Below are positions 31,201 to 42,158 of a stretch of DNA of 64,000 bases, in pieces. The notes beneath the pieces were generated by a model. The model was not told where the DNA came from and did not search any database. It worked only from the letters and a program-made list of their open reading frames with translations. The DNA lies in assembly GCA_039707655.1 (NCBI GenBank), contig CM077667.1, positions 543,720,222 through 543,784,221 of the forward strand, written 5' to 3'. The translations under genes were made by a program, and so were the position numbers. How positions within the stretch are numbered: the first letter of the stretch is position 1; every line of letters starts with the position of its first letter. Origin of the DNA: Elymus sibiricus (taxonomy: Eukaryota; Streptophyta; Magnoliopsida; Poales; Poaceae).

Positions 31201-31800
31201 CACTACTGGAATTTTCTTATACGCCGGGTGTCAGGCTCTTCGCCGAGAGCCAAAACACGGGCACTCGGCAAACAAATATATGCCGAGAGCCACCCTCGGC
31301 AAACGCGGGTTCACGGCAACTAAGAACCTTTGCCGACAGTGGCTCCCGGCGAACAAAACCGAACGGCAAACGGGGCATACGCCGAGAGCCACTCTCGGCA
31401 AAGAGAAGCCACGTGGCATGGCCGTTGGGAACTGACGGCGCCGTCACTTAGTTCAATTATACCGAGAGCGGAGACATAGCACTCGGTAAAAACACGTCAC
31501 AGAAACGTTTTCTTACCTGACATGTGGTCCCACTGGTCACATTTATCAGTAAAAGTTTTAAATTATTTGCTAAATATATAAAATGAATAATATGACAATG
31601 TCTTTGCCGAGAGCTAATCTCGGCAATGCCCTCGGCAGAACGTAATCCAGGGTTTGCTCTTTACCGAGAGCAACACTCAGTACAAAGGTGAACCTAGATT
31701 TAGGGTATTATCTTTACCGAGAGCAACCCTCGGCAAAAGGTGAACCCTAGATCTAGGGCTTGACCTTTATCGAGAGCCGCACCGACAGACTCTCGGGAAA
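31201..31800. repeat. CACTA-2 left subterminal repeats
   Basis: GCCGAGAGCC, CTCGGCAAA and TTTACCGAGAGCAACCCTCGG units alternate in both orientations from 31224 to about 31795. These are candidate transposase/accessory-protein binding sites. Confidence 0.85.
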
Positions 31801-31854
31801 CATCTACGGGACACTTAAGTTTCTTCGCCATGGGGCTTTTCATTTTAGTTACGC

Positions 31855-32225
31855 TTTCCACCGGCGCCGTCCTCCCCTCCCCGACCGGCGCCCTCCCCTC
31901 CCCGACGGGCGCCCTCCCCTCCCCTCCCCTCCCCGCCCGGCGCCCTCCCCTCCCCGCCGGCACCCCCACCCCTCTCCGGACGGCGCCTTCATTTTTTTGG
32001 TATGCTTGGATGAATGCTAGGTATATGTTAGATGAATGCTAGATGGTTAGATGTTTACTAGATGTTATGAGTGCTACATGTTGGATGAAATGTTAGATGA
32101 ATGCTACATGTTGGATGAAATGCTAGATGTTAGATGAGTGCTACATGTTGGATGAAATGCTAGATGTTAGATGAATGCTAGATGAATGTATGCTAGATGT
32201 TTGTTTGCATGAATGCTATATGGAT
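31855..32225. repeat. short tandem repeats of CACTA-2
   Basis: 31860-31985 has CCCTCCCCTCCCCG units (GCGCCCTCCCCTCCCCGACC). 32010-32225 has ATGAATGCTAGATG / ATGTTAGATGAATGCTACATG units in irregular succession. Neither is coding. Confidence 0.8.
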
Positions 32226-32234
32226 GAGTGCTAT

Positions 32235-33110
32235 GGAAGAAAATCGACTTTTGCCGATGGCGGTCAATCTGCGCAAGTTCGTCCTGTGATGTACATTTGT
32301 CACGCACGATGGACTTGCCCAGCTTGACCATCACCGAAAGTCGAAATGCCTGTGAGACAGTGTCCACCATAAATACCATCACCAGAGAGAGTGTCGATGA
32401 GAGTTGTTCTTGGAGGAAGAAAATCGACTTTTGCCGATGGCGGTCAATCTGCGCAAGTTCGTCCTGTGATGTACATTTGTCACGCACGATGGACTTGCCC
32501 AGCTTGACCATCACCGAAAGTCAAAATGCCTGTGAGGCAGTGTCCACCATATATACCATCACCAGAGAGAGTGTCGATGAGAGTTGTTCTTGGAGGAAGA
32601 AAATCGACTTTTACCGATGGCGGTCGATCTGCGCAAGTTCGTCCTGTGATGTACATTTGTCACGCATGATGGACTTGCCCAGCTTGACCATCACCGAAAG
32701 TCAAAATGCATGTGAGACAGTGTCCATCATATATACCATCACCAGAGAGAGTGTCGATGAGAGTTGTTCTTGGAGGAAGAAAATCGCCTTTTGCCGATGG
32801 CGGTCGATCTGCGCAAGTTCGTCCTGTGATGTACATTTGTCACGCGCGATGGACTTGCCCAGCTTGACCATCACCGAAAGTCGAAATGCCCGTGAGAGAG
32901 TGTCCACCATATATACCATCACCAGAGAGAGTGTCGATGAGAGTTGTTCTTGGAGGAAGAAAATCGACTTTTGCCGATGGCGATCGATCTGCGCAAGTTT
33001 GTCCTGTGATGTACATTTGTCACGCACGATGGACTTGCCCAGCTTGACCATCACCGAAAGTCGAACTGCCCGTGAGAGAGTGTCCACCATATATACCACC
33101 ACCAGCTAGA
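32235..33110. repeat. five exact-period 180-bp tandem repeats, open on both strands
   Basis: GGAAGAAAATCG starts units at 32235, 32415, 32595, 32775 and 32955, exactly 180 bases apart. Because 180 is a multiple of three, one frame per strand stays open throughout: plus strand 32228-33109 (60-residue repeat with CRWRSICASSSCDVHLSR and MDLPSLTITES), and minus strand (32167-32514 and 32701-33102; VMVKLGKSIVRDKCTSQDEL and QIDRHRQKSIFFLQEQ). The minus reading looks more protein-like. Unit differences are few, so the array is recently expanded or homogenised. I cannot say which strand, if either, is translated. Confidence 0.85.
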
Positions 33111-33187
33111 GTGATCTTTCATGTTTGATTCTTATGTTATTTTTCATTGTGTGAAGCAAGGTGTTAACACCGATCGATTTCGTGGCT

Positions 33188-35452
33188 ATGGCTTCCTCCG
33201 ATGACGCGGCTTCCTATAGCGTCGACTCCGCGGTTAAGGAGAAGCGCGCCGATGACTCCGCGGTTAAGGAGAGCAAGGCAGCACCGCGTAACGAGAGCAA
33301 GGCCCCACCGCGTAAGGAGAGCAAGGCCCCACCATTGAGTCCACCGACCATCATTCCCGACGACGCTTGGTCCTCCAATGTGGGGGATGGCCCCACGTGC
33401 TCTGACTCCACGATCACTGGTTTCACCGACTACATCTCGGACTCCTCCACCGGCCGGTGCCCTCCGCCATAGGTGCCCCCCATCTCCCACCGGCTGGCAC
33501 CCTCCTCCACCCCACCGGCCACCGATCACCCCACTTTAGGAGAAGTGTAGTGAATGTACTTGCTAATGTAGCCTCAGAGTATAACTTGAATAGAACTTGT
33601 GATGTTGCTTTTGGGTATATGAATCATTAATGCTTATGTTGGATATGTTTTGCTTGTGCTCTTCTAAACTTTTGTTGCTTCTCGTGTTATGCTTGTTCAA
33701 ATCATATTCTTCTATTGGTAGATGAGGTGGTATGCGGTGTGTAGAGGGAGGTCTCCTGGAGTGTACGATTCATGGGAGGAATGTCGTGAACAGGTGAACG
33801 GTTACAGCAATACCGACTTTAGAGGATTTCCAACTAGGCAGCAGGCAGAGGATCATTACTCCGAGTTCCTGCTCAAAGCGAGTCGTCCTGATATGTACGA
33901 TTCGTTTGAGTATCATTGCTCCCAGCTCCGGTGCCACGCGAAGCGCGATGATGGAGTAAGCAAGGGTGAATGTCAGACTTAGTTTGGTGGCATGAAGAAT
34001 CTGATAATCTTCGTCCAGTTCGTCGTTATTTTGGTGTTGATGATATCTTGTGCACGGTTAGTATACATTGGGATAATTGTTATTTCTTTTCTATTGTTGT
34101 CTCACTTCGTTATTCTTTTTATATAACTGATGAAATATGTTTCGTGATTATTTTGCAGATGCTTTAATAAAATGTGAACGATGGAGCTCATGGATGCGAA
34201 CTTGATGCACTTACATGCTATGTTCATACCGGTGGAGCTCATGGAGCTTTTGTTTACCTATTTGCACTCATGAACTTGCTTTTGGCTCCGAATTTGTTGG
34301 ATATATATGTATGCACTTGGTGGAGATATCTATTAAATGTTGAATATATATGTATGCACTTGGTGGAGATATCTATTAAATGTTGAATATATTGTTGGAT
34401 ATGTATTCAAATTGATAGAGATATCTATGCATGCATGTTTGATCTAGCTAGATGGAAAAACAGAAGAAATAGAACAGTGGCACGACCTTAGTTTCAGTTC
34501 AAGCGACCCCTTTACCGGGAGCCGCTCTCGGCAATATGCCGTTTCCGAGGGTAGCTCTCGGAAATGTGTCACTTTTCTCTTTCATTTGTGAGCATTTCCT
34601 TGATTGTTTGGATCGCTTTCTTTTGCAGAAAGAAGACACTGGCAAGGATATCTCTTACTTCGAGGCATGGACCAACAAACGTACCAAAGACGACAAGGAC
34701 AAGGACCCTCTCCACCCGGAGAGGGATTGGATCAGCTCTAAAGCCCGGTCAGATGGGGAGAACTACACCAATAAATTGAAGGAGACGTACGGGCAAGAGG
34801 CTGATCCTCACGTGCTGCCGTTTGACCCTCTTGTGGCCATTGCCGCGGCAGGCGGTAGACCGAAGGGCCGGATGGCGGTTCACCTTGATTCTGTCATAAC
34901 CTCCTCCCTTCTGAGAGTCAACGCGCTCCGTGCTATGAGTACTGGCTCTGCTCCTAGCATAGAGCGTCACGTACCACATACTGTGTCCATTATTGAGGAA
35001 ATTCAGGTCAGTGCTTCTTCATTGATCCTTCATGGTCCTGCATGTTTGCATTTCAATACGAATGACATTTTCATTGCCATATTGTAGACTCGACTGAATG
35101 ACACCCAGAAAGAACGAGATGAAGACCGGGCTAAGCTGAAGGCACAAGATGATCTAGTGAAGTCTTTACAACAAATGGTGGTCAGTCTTTATTCTATGCA
35201 AGGCAAACCAGTGCCGGAGATGCCACCGACGCCAGAGTGGAACATTGTGAGTTTCGTTCGAACTATTTCTATCACCATTTTTGGCATTACCATATGCATT
35301 CATCTTATTGGGTCAATCCATCACATCTCAATCCATCACAAGGGTCGAACAATGTTCCGGTAGTTCCACCTCAAGTTGGTGGAGTTGGAGAACCAAACGT
35401 AATGACGTCTTCTGATGTTAATGTTACCACTCCGATCTCCAAAACCGTGTGA
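33188..35452 (+). CDS. CACTA-2 gene: hybrid-binding (RNase H1 N-terminal/viroplasmin-like) domain plus plant-transposase-like region
   Basis: Probable multi-exon gene. Exon A starts at ATG 33188 (MASSDDAASYSVDS) and is Lys/Ser/Pro-rich with a repeated KESKAPPR. Exon B (33722-33955, after an AG acceptor) encodes RWYAVCRGRSPGVYDSWEEC, a Gln-Val-Asn-Gly-Tyr link and FRGFPTRQQAEDHY: the pattern of the RNase H1 N-terminal domain that binds RNA/DNA hybrids. It ends at a GTAAGC donor. Exon C (34629-35006) follows TTTTGCAG and resembles the Ptta/En/Spm (Transposase_24) accessory protein (YFEAWTNKRTK; GRPKGRMAVHLDSVI). Exon D (35088-35246) is a coiled coil (RLNDTQKERDEDRAKLKAQD). A Pro/Asn-rich tail to 35452 lies in another frame, so one more splice or a frameshift is needed. 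Exon A's donor is uncertain and the B-to-C joining is inferred from matching phase 0. Confidence 0.62.
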
Positions 35453-35699
35453 ACTTCATGTTATGTTGTGTTTGAAACTGTTCCTTATATGTGCTTGAGA
35501 ACTATTGCATCTTGTGTGATCTTGAGACTTGTAAACTTGTGGTAGTCGAGTGTGCTTGACAACTATTGCACGTTTTATGCACTATTAAATTTATGTGGGC
35601 TGTTCTTGAGAATCATTTCTTTTTTTGTTCAATGATGCCTATATGTGAGATGTTCTATGTGTGATACACTATATGTTTTGCTGTAGAAAAGAAAAAAAA

Positions 35700-36494
35700 G
35701 GCTGCTGGGCAAAACATTACCGCGAGTGGCTCTCGGTAAAGTCTGTGAACCCAGGCAAAGATACAATCTTTACCGAGAGGCCTCTCGCAAAAGGGTACCA
35801 ACCAGTAGCGCCGTCTGACATATTTGCCGAGGGCGACTCTCGGCAAACACGGCGCTCGGCATATACTGTGGACCCACATGTCAGGCTGCAGACACGTGGC
35901 GCTTTCCGATTGGGTTATGTTTGCCGAGGGCGACTCTCGGCAAAAACGGCACCCGGCGTACTGGGCGGGCCCACATGTCAGGCTGCAGACATGTGGCGCT
36001 TTCCTATTGGGTTATGTTTGCCGAGGGCGACTCTCGGCAAAAACGGCACCCGGCGTACTGGGCGGGCCCACATGTCAGGCTGCAGACACGTGGCGCTTTC
36101 CTATTGGGTTATGTTTGCCGAGGGCGACTCTCGGCAAAAAGGCACCCGGCGTACTGGGCGGGCCCACATGTCAGGCTGTAGACACGTGGCGCTTTCCTAT
36201 TGGGTTATGTTTGCCGAGGGCGACTCTCGGCAAACACGGCACCCGGCGTACTGGGCGGGCCCACATGTCAGGTGCAGACACGTGGCGCTTTCCTATTGGG
36301 TTTGTTTCCCGAGGGCGCCTCTCGGCAAATACGCTGTAGACCCCACATGTCAGGTTGTGGCCACGTGGCAACGGCCGGCCCCGTCTGCCGTCCGTTAGCT
36401 ACTTTATTTTGCCGAGGGCCGGTTATTGCTCTCGGCAAACGCTTTGCCGAGAGTCCGTGTATTGGCTCCCGGCAAATTTCTGTTTGCCTGAGAG
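35700..36494. repeat. CACTA-2 right subterminal array, ~96-bp tandem units
   Basis: TTTGCCGAGGGCGACTCTCG recurs at about 35921, 36017, 36114 and 36210, with diverged copies at 35824 and 36303. Each unit also holds ACCCGGCGTACTGGGCGGGC and ACATGTCAGGCTG...CACGTGGCGCTTTCC. The frames through it translate the repeat in all phases and are not genes. Confidence 0.92.
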
Positions 36495-37282
36495 CAGTGG
36501 CGAATCTAGAAATAAAATGAAGGGTAGGCTCAAGTCAACAGCGAGAAAACTAAGCTCTCGTTTGAAAAAAATAACATGATGTCCTAATCTTGTTGTCAAA
36601 ATAAGCCCAGAATTTCCCGAAATACTACTTAAAACATGTAGCATTAACTAGATTTTTTCTAGGATTTTTGAAAAATATATACGGAATTTTGAACCAAAAT
36701 TAGAATTTATCTTGCAAAACAACCATTATCTCCCCATCTTGTAGTCCATATAAGTTGGAGGAGGGATTACAATCACAATAGTTAATAGAAGGGTATCTGG
36801 GTTCATGTTAGTTGGGATAGGTTCAGGTTCAGCGAGGAGTACATGCATGCATACTCATTTTTGTACTCTTCTTATTTGCAAATAAGTTGCATTGGACACT
36901 AAATTAGTTAACAGTACATGAACTACTCCGTCCATTCCTAAATATTTGTCTTTTTAGAGATTTTATTATGAACTACATACGGATGTATATAGACATAATT
37001 TAGAGTGTAGATTCATTCATTTTGCTTCGTATATAGTCCATAATTGAATCTCTAAAAAGACAAATATTTAAAAACGGAGGGAGTAGTAATTACACAGTAG
37101 ATGGAAGCTGGGCATTCGTTTGTGGTGCCTGTTCGCTGTGCATGTGTGGTGTTTTGTGTTTACTAGTCGATAGTAGATGTACTATTTGAGCTGGGATGAA
37201 AGTATTAGTAGTAGTAAAAATATATTATTATTTGGAGGGTAGGCTTGAGCCTGTTTAAGCCTGTCCAGTAGACTCGCCGCTG
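36495..37282. mobile_element. non-autonomous hAT element nested in CACTA-2
   Basis: Starts CAGTGGCGAATCTAG and ends CTAGACTCGCCGCTG-like (GTAGACTCGCCGCTG), so inverted termini are CAG(T/C)GGCGA(A/G)TCTA. The 8-bp target duplication CCTGAGAG is exact at 36487-36494 and 37283-37290. At 788 bp with no transposase it is non-autonomous. The inner sequence GGGTAGGCTCAAG at the left pairs with GGCTTGAGCC near the right end. Confidence 0.85.
36926..37083. mobile_element. Stowaway MITE nested in the hAT
   Basis: 158 bp with termini CTCCGTCCATTCCTAAATAT and, inverted, CTCCCTCCGTTTTTAAATAT, flanked by TA on both sides (36924-36925, 37084-37085). The inner arms include TTTGTCTTTTTAGAGATT. A typical Tc1/mariner-derived Stowaway. 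Confidence 0.93.
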
Positions 37283-37404
37283 CCTGAGAGGTGTACGCCG
37301 GGTGCCCTTTGCCGAGTGCGGCCCTCGGCAAAGCCTTTGCCGGCAGTTAATGGTCCTTTGCCGAGTGTCCGTGGCACTCGGCATATATGAAAATTCTAGT
37401 AGTG
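37283..37404. repeat. CACTA-2 right terminus
   Basis: GCCCTTTGCCGAGTGCGGCCCTCGGCAAAG and a TTTGCCGAGTGTCC...GGCACTCGGCA pair lead to the terminal TTCTAGTAGTG. They resume the subterminal array split by the hAT. Confidence 0.85.
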
Positions 37405-38385
37405 TCAGTACAGACAATATCATCACATACACATGTAGTTTAATAAACTATAGCATGCCCAAATCATTTGTCTTTTTGGGTTTGCTTTGCCTTGTTACCA
37501 GACTATTTGAAGTTCTGAACAATGTTTCAATCTACCGTGCAGGGCTTTGCCTCGGAGTTGTAAATTCTTCTAGCCTTGTAGAATTCTCTGCATTCACGCA
37601 ACCACACACGGTTCTCATATCATAGCCTTGAGTGGCATCTTCCTTTGTACATAAATGTGGTAAGAATATTAAGAGCATTTTACTCTTTGTAAAATTAATC
37701 CATGGTATTCTCCTTCTCCTTCCTAATACTCACACGTCAACTCATTTTTCTTTTGGCTTGGTTTACCTCATGACCGCATAATCTTAAGTCCGAGCTGCAA
37801 TGCAGGGCTCTCTGCCTTCGAGTTGTACATTCTTTTAGTCTTGTAGAACCATCCATGCACATCTGGCACACGTGGTTCTTGTGTGGTATCTTTCTGTACA
37901 TAAATCAGGTATGTACATGTAAATGTAACTTTATTCCTGTTGTACCATAACCTGTGAGGCATTGAAGTCATTCTCTGTTTTGTTTAGTTCATCAAGATTA
38001 CTGCAATTTCACTTAAATAACCCTCTTGTTTTACTCTACTCTGCACAGCTCTCTGCCTTCGACTTGTACCTTCTTAAAGCCTCTTAGAATCCAAGCACGT
38101 TTCCAAGTTGCTAATGCAAGCATCAAGGTCTCAATTTGCATCTCGTATCCTGTACATAAAACTGGTCAGTATATGCATCATCATCCCATACACCCGTAGT
38201 TCCATAAACTATATATAGCATGTCCAAATCATTTGTCTTTTTGGGTTTGGTTTGCCTTGTTACCAGATTATTTGAAGTTCTGAACAATGTTTGTTTCAAT
38301 CTGCCGTGCAGGGCTTTGTCTCGGAGTTGTAAATTCTTCTAGCCTTCTAGAATTCTCTGCATTCACTCAACCATGCACAGTTCTC
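37405..38385. repeat. duplicated NLR-flank segments
   Basis: The stretch 37405-37615 (CATGCCCAAATCATTTGTC, CTTGTTACCAG, TTGAAGTTCTGAACAATG, GGAGTTGTAAATTCTTCTAG) is repeated at 38165-38385. A diverged third copy (CTGCCTTCGAGTTGTACATTC) is at 37800-37910. Together with 31040-31200 these are tandem copies of one ancestral segment. No ORF is conserved between copies. Confidence 0.8.
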
Positions 38386-39680
38386 TTTTTTTTTTTTTTT
38401 GGAAAAGGAGGTTAAACCCCCGGCCTCTGCATCAATCGATGCATACAGCCATCTTTATTAATTATTCCATAAAGGTCTGACAAGAAAATACATCAAGCCA
38501 CCCGAAGCCATCACTCACACCTACAAACTCGACAATGTGGAGTGCTCTCACCCCCCATATCTAAAACCGGTGTCGACGCCGATCCATCCACATAACGTAT
38601 CGGGACCAACAGCCGGTGCAGCAGACCTAAAGCGCGCACCACATGCACACGTTTTAGAAGCCAGAAGCCGCCATCATCCTCGGACCGCTGACCCATCTTC
38701 AGGATAGAGATCCACATCACCCTTGCCAGTCCAGACATCCATCGACGCCACCACGGCGCCCAATGGCACCACCGCCCTGCGCGCATTCATCCAGACGCGA
38801 AGACTCTGGAAGATCTGTCGTGCGTAGCACCTGCCGACCAGGCATGACACAGCGTAGCACCTGTCGGCCAGGCATGACTTTACATCTCCGCCAAAGCTCA
38901 GTGCAAGACTTAGCCGCTCCACCTCCTGCCTCTATCTTCCAGCGCTGCTCCACAAACAATGCTCCCAAGAGAGTAACGACACCGCAGTACCGCCATCGTC
39001 CGATCTGGATGACCAGATCTTAGGGTTTCCCCCGAAGCAGCACGAGTGGGTTGACAGAAGTTACACGACGATGCCTTCATCAAGGTAACGACGCAAGACG
39101 CCGCCATCGCCCGCCATTGGCTTAGTTTTCACCGGCAACTCTGTCTCCCCAACTAGCAGCCGGGACTAGATGACGGATCTGGAGATCCGACCATCCAGCC
39201 TCAGGCTGACTATCTCCGGCGAAGGAGACGGCCACCACCGCCACGCCCAGGGCCGGAGCCCCCGACGTCCTCGTGATGCAGGTCGATCCCAGGGGCAGCC
39301 TGCCGTTGACGGGACGGTATACGACATCAGCATGTGCGGCCCGCCCGAAGCCCATCTGGACCCAGATCGGGTGCCCAAGCCACCGACGCAGGACCAGTCG
39401 CCGAACGCCGCCGCCGCGTGCCTGGCCGCCGCCGCCCCGCACCACTGCTGTAGATCCGGCCATCACAGACCGCCGCCGTCCTGACCGAGTCTTTGGCAAG
39501 GAGAAACGCCGCCGCCGCCGCTGCGGCACACAGGCTTTGCCTGCGACGCCCCCGGCGGCGGCGGCGGGGAGAGGGTGTGCGCGGGAGGAACGGGAGACGA
39601 CCGGCGGCGGCGCTCCGGTGCGGCGCGGCGGCGCCGCACGGGAGCGGGTAGGGTTAGGAGGGTTAGGAGCGGGTAGGGTG
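38386..39680 (-). mobile_element. non-coding LINE-like retroposon, minus strand
   Basis: A T run at 38386-38400 is the poly(A) of a minus-strand element whose 3' end carries the hairpin TGCATC-AATC-GATGCA followed by GCCGGGGG-type sequence. The same 3' motif is found in the coding LINE piece at 42412. The body is GC-rich, about 1.28 kb, without a LINE domain in any frame. It abuts the truncated NLR paralogue, and no target duplication is visible. Confidence 0.65.
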
Positions 39681-39689
39681 GTGCCAATT

Positions 39690-40910
39690 GTTCATGAATT
39701 GAGGAGGTATTTGATGGTCTATGTCCTCCACCTTGTATACAGAATATTATTATCAAAGGATATTATGGGTGCCAGCTCCCAAGATGGATGAGGGAAACTT
39801 CAACGACACTCCTCAACTCCTTGAAGATTCTAATGCTGCGTGACCTGGCTTGTTGCACTCAACTCCCTGATGGACTGTGTCATCTCCCTTGTTTGGAAAA
39901 TCTAGAGATATAGCGGGCTGTAGCAATTAAGCGTGTGGGTCCTGAATTTGTGCAGGCTTATAGTCACCGTCATTATCCTTCATCCCGGGTTGTGGTTGCT
40001 TTTTCAAGACTGCACAAGATGACCTTGAATGGACTGGTGGAATGGGAGGAGTGGGTGTGGGAGGAGGAAGTGCAAGCTATGCCGGTCTTGGAGATACTTT
40101 TTATTCAAAGTTGCAAATTGAGGTATATCCCTCCTGGCCTTGCCACACATGCAAGATCCTTGAGAAAATTAACCATATCCTGCGTCCAGTGCCTCCAGTC
40201 CGTGGAGGACTTTGCTTCTGTAGTCGAGCTCAACCTGTATGGCCTACCCGACCTGACAAGTATCTCCAATTTCCCCGAACTGCGGAAGCTTGAGATCAAT
40301 TGCTGCCCGAAGCTCGAGTCACTGCAGGGGGTGGATGCACTCCAGAAGCTCGTGCTAACAGTTCAGTACAGCGAGAGACGGCTCCCATCGTACCTGCAAA
40401 CTGTAAAGCCAAGTCATTTGCTGCTGGACTGTTGGCCGTTCATACTCATTTCCATGGCTTTGGGAAAGTCTAGTTCCGAGTGGGACAAGTTCAGTCATAT
40501 CCAGCATGTCGAGGCTTATGCAAATGTTGATGGCATTGAAAAGAGCTGGCACCTATTTTACACAAGGGATCCCTACAACATGGAGACAAACATCGATCTG
40601 CAGGTAATATATTTATATATTGGTAATCCGTTGCTCTTTTCCAATATGTGTAGTTACTATGTTTTTCTTAATATCCTCTTGTTGATTCAGCTGTCATAGT
40701 ATAGTAGTTCATTCGTAACGCTAGAGCCTACTGATTCGTTTTGCTTGTCAGGAGTGGTCAGATGATGTTAACTTTCTCCAATCAGAGGGTGAAGATGGAT
40801 TGCCTCGATTAGCTGCCCTGATGGAATCTTCGGATGAAGATGAGGAGGATGTTGACAACCCAGACGAAATTGAGGAGGAACGCATGGGCCAGGGGAGGAA
40901 GGAGGAGTAG
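39690..40910 (+). pseudogene. NLR paralogue, LRR C-terminus only
   Basis: Second copy of the receptor at 28082, starting at the equivalent of its residue ~430 (EEVFDGLCPPPCI) right after the LINE-like element. Exon 1 runs to CTGCAG at 40603; exon 2 (40752-40910) follows TTGTCAG and encodes an acidic tail (ESSDEDEEDVDNPDEIEEE) ending at TAG. An in-frame TAG lies near 39912, where the first copy has Ser in LEVSRA. NB-ARC and most LRRs are missing, so it is non-functional as a receptor. Exon 2 shows what a longer C-terminus of the family looks like; the first copy's exon 2 stops after 12 codons. Confidence 0.88.
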
Positions 40911-41345
40911 CAAATCAAGGAGGCAACAACATGCAGGGATCTTCCAAGGATCCGTATGTATGTTCATTTGTACAGTTTGTCAAAGTATATGACTGTATTC
41001 ACTTGTACAGCTATTTGTACAGCTACTCCTCAACTTTTCTTATGCCCCAGTGTCTGTATTTGTCCACATTGAAATCCGAAGGTACACATGCTTATATGAC
41101 TGTCGAGTAAGAAAGAAAGAACATGGATATCGATCGTACAAACTAGTCTAAGAGAGATGTAGAATGATTGATATCCATGATCAAACTGAATCTGCTGCTG
41201 TCCTTGTGCATGCAAATGCAGTGCAGTTAGTCAGAATGAAGTTACATGCAGGCAGCTCTTGCTCTTGATTTATCTGGACTATGATTGCAATGCATGGAAA
41301 GAAACAAACATGGAGACAAACTTCAATCCCGAGGTAATATATATA
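40911..41345. other. 3' flank of the NLR pseudogene
   Basis: No gene. Contains TGTACAGCTA repeats near 40970-41030. Confidence 0.5.
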
Positions 41346-41426
41346 CTCCCTCCGTCCCATAATATAAGAACGTTTTTGGCACTACACTAGAGTCAAAAAC
41401 GTTCTTATATTATGGGACAGAGGTAG
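41346..41426. mobile_element. Stowaway MITE (81 bp)
   Basis: Hairpin with termini CTCCCTCCGTCCCATAATAT and CTACCTCTGTCCCATAATAT (inverted), flanked by TA. Inner arms AAGAACGTTTTTG pair with CAAAAACGTTCTT. Confidence 0.93.
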
Positions 41427-41439
41427 TAGTTACATTCCA

Positions 41440-42110
41440 TCTTAATAGTTCAGTGGTATATATATGCTAGAGCCTGAATATGCACGTGCCACTGTTTTGA
41501 TTTGCTTGGCAGGAGTGGTCAGTTCACGGTTCAGGGTTCAGACAAACTTCAACCAAGTAGTTCAGGGTGCTGAAACTTTACACCGTTTGGTTCTGTGCGG
41601 TGTTGTCAGTTCAGTGTTCTGAAACTTTACACCGATTGACAGCACTAGCACTCAACTAATTCAGATAGGCATGTAACCAGATTCTACAACTGAATCTGTA
41701 ACGGAGCTCCCGCCATTTCCGTCAAAAGAAAAATGCTGCACGGAACCGCCTACCGGAGGATCATGGGAACGTGTAGCCTGATCTTTCCCTCTAGGTTGAA
41801 CAGATGCACGGCCTGTTTCTGTCCTAATCACCCCAATTCGGCGATGAGCTGGTTCACTAGCAGATAGCCGGCAAGCACGCCCTTCGCCGGCAGGAGTGGT
41901 CACTTGCCACTAGCTTCTATGCTAGAGCCTGAATATGCACTTGCCACTGTTTTGTTTTGCTGGCAGGAGTGGTGATGGTCTGAAACAGAGTCTGAAGATG
42001 TGTAGGATATACTTAGAAGACAACCAAGACCAAAATGACCTCGCCATGACTCTTGGAGAGGAAGGAGTGACAAGTTAAGGAGGCAACAAATTAGCTGGAC
42101 TGGAGTCTGG
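41440..42110 (+). repeat. extra copies of the NLR 3' intron/exon boundary
   Basis: GCTAGAGCCTGAATATGCAC followed by CTGTTTTGATTTGCTTGGCAG|GAGTGGT occurs at 41467-41523 and again at 41922-41975 (CTGGCAG|GAGTGGT). Both resemble the intron end and first codons of exon 2 in the NLR copies at 30380-30435 and 40722-40760. No full exon follows. Confidence 0.75.
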
Positions 42111-42158
42111 ACTACTGGATACATAAAGAGCCCAGAACAGAACTATATTTGTATGGTA

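Larger units (their letters stand above)
31201..37404 (+). mobile_element. CACTA element CACTA-2
   Basis: Begins CACTACTGGAATTTTC at 31201 and ends GAAAATTCTAGTAGTG at 37404, giving inverted termini, with the 3-bp target duplication TCA on both sides (31198-31200 and 37405-37407). Subterminal repeats use TTTGCCGAGAG/CTCTCGGCAAA hairpins. It contains a multi-exon gene, a 180-bp tandem array, a 96-bp subterminal array and a nested hAT. No TNP2 transposase is present, so it is non-autonomous for cutting. A duplicated genomic copy at 38140-38200 lacks the insertion and acts as an empty site. Confidence 0.93.

Noticed and set aside
35661..36520. 171-245 aa ORFs in CACTA-2 right end
   Set aside because: They are translations of the 96-bp repeat in three phases (MPRATLGK, GRAHMSGC), not genes.
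39122..39791. Open frames on both strands near 39.1-39.8 kb
   Set aside because: GC-rich body of the retroposon; frames run into the NLR pseudogene out of frame.
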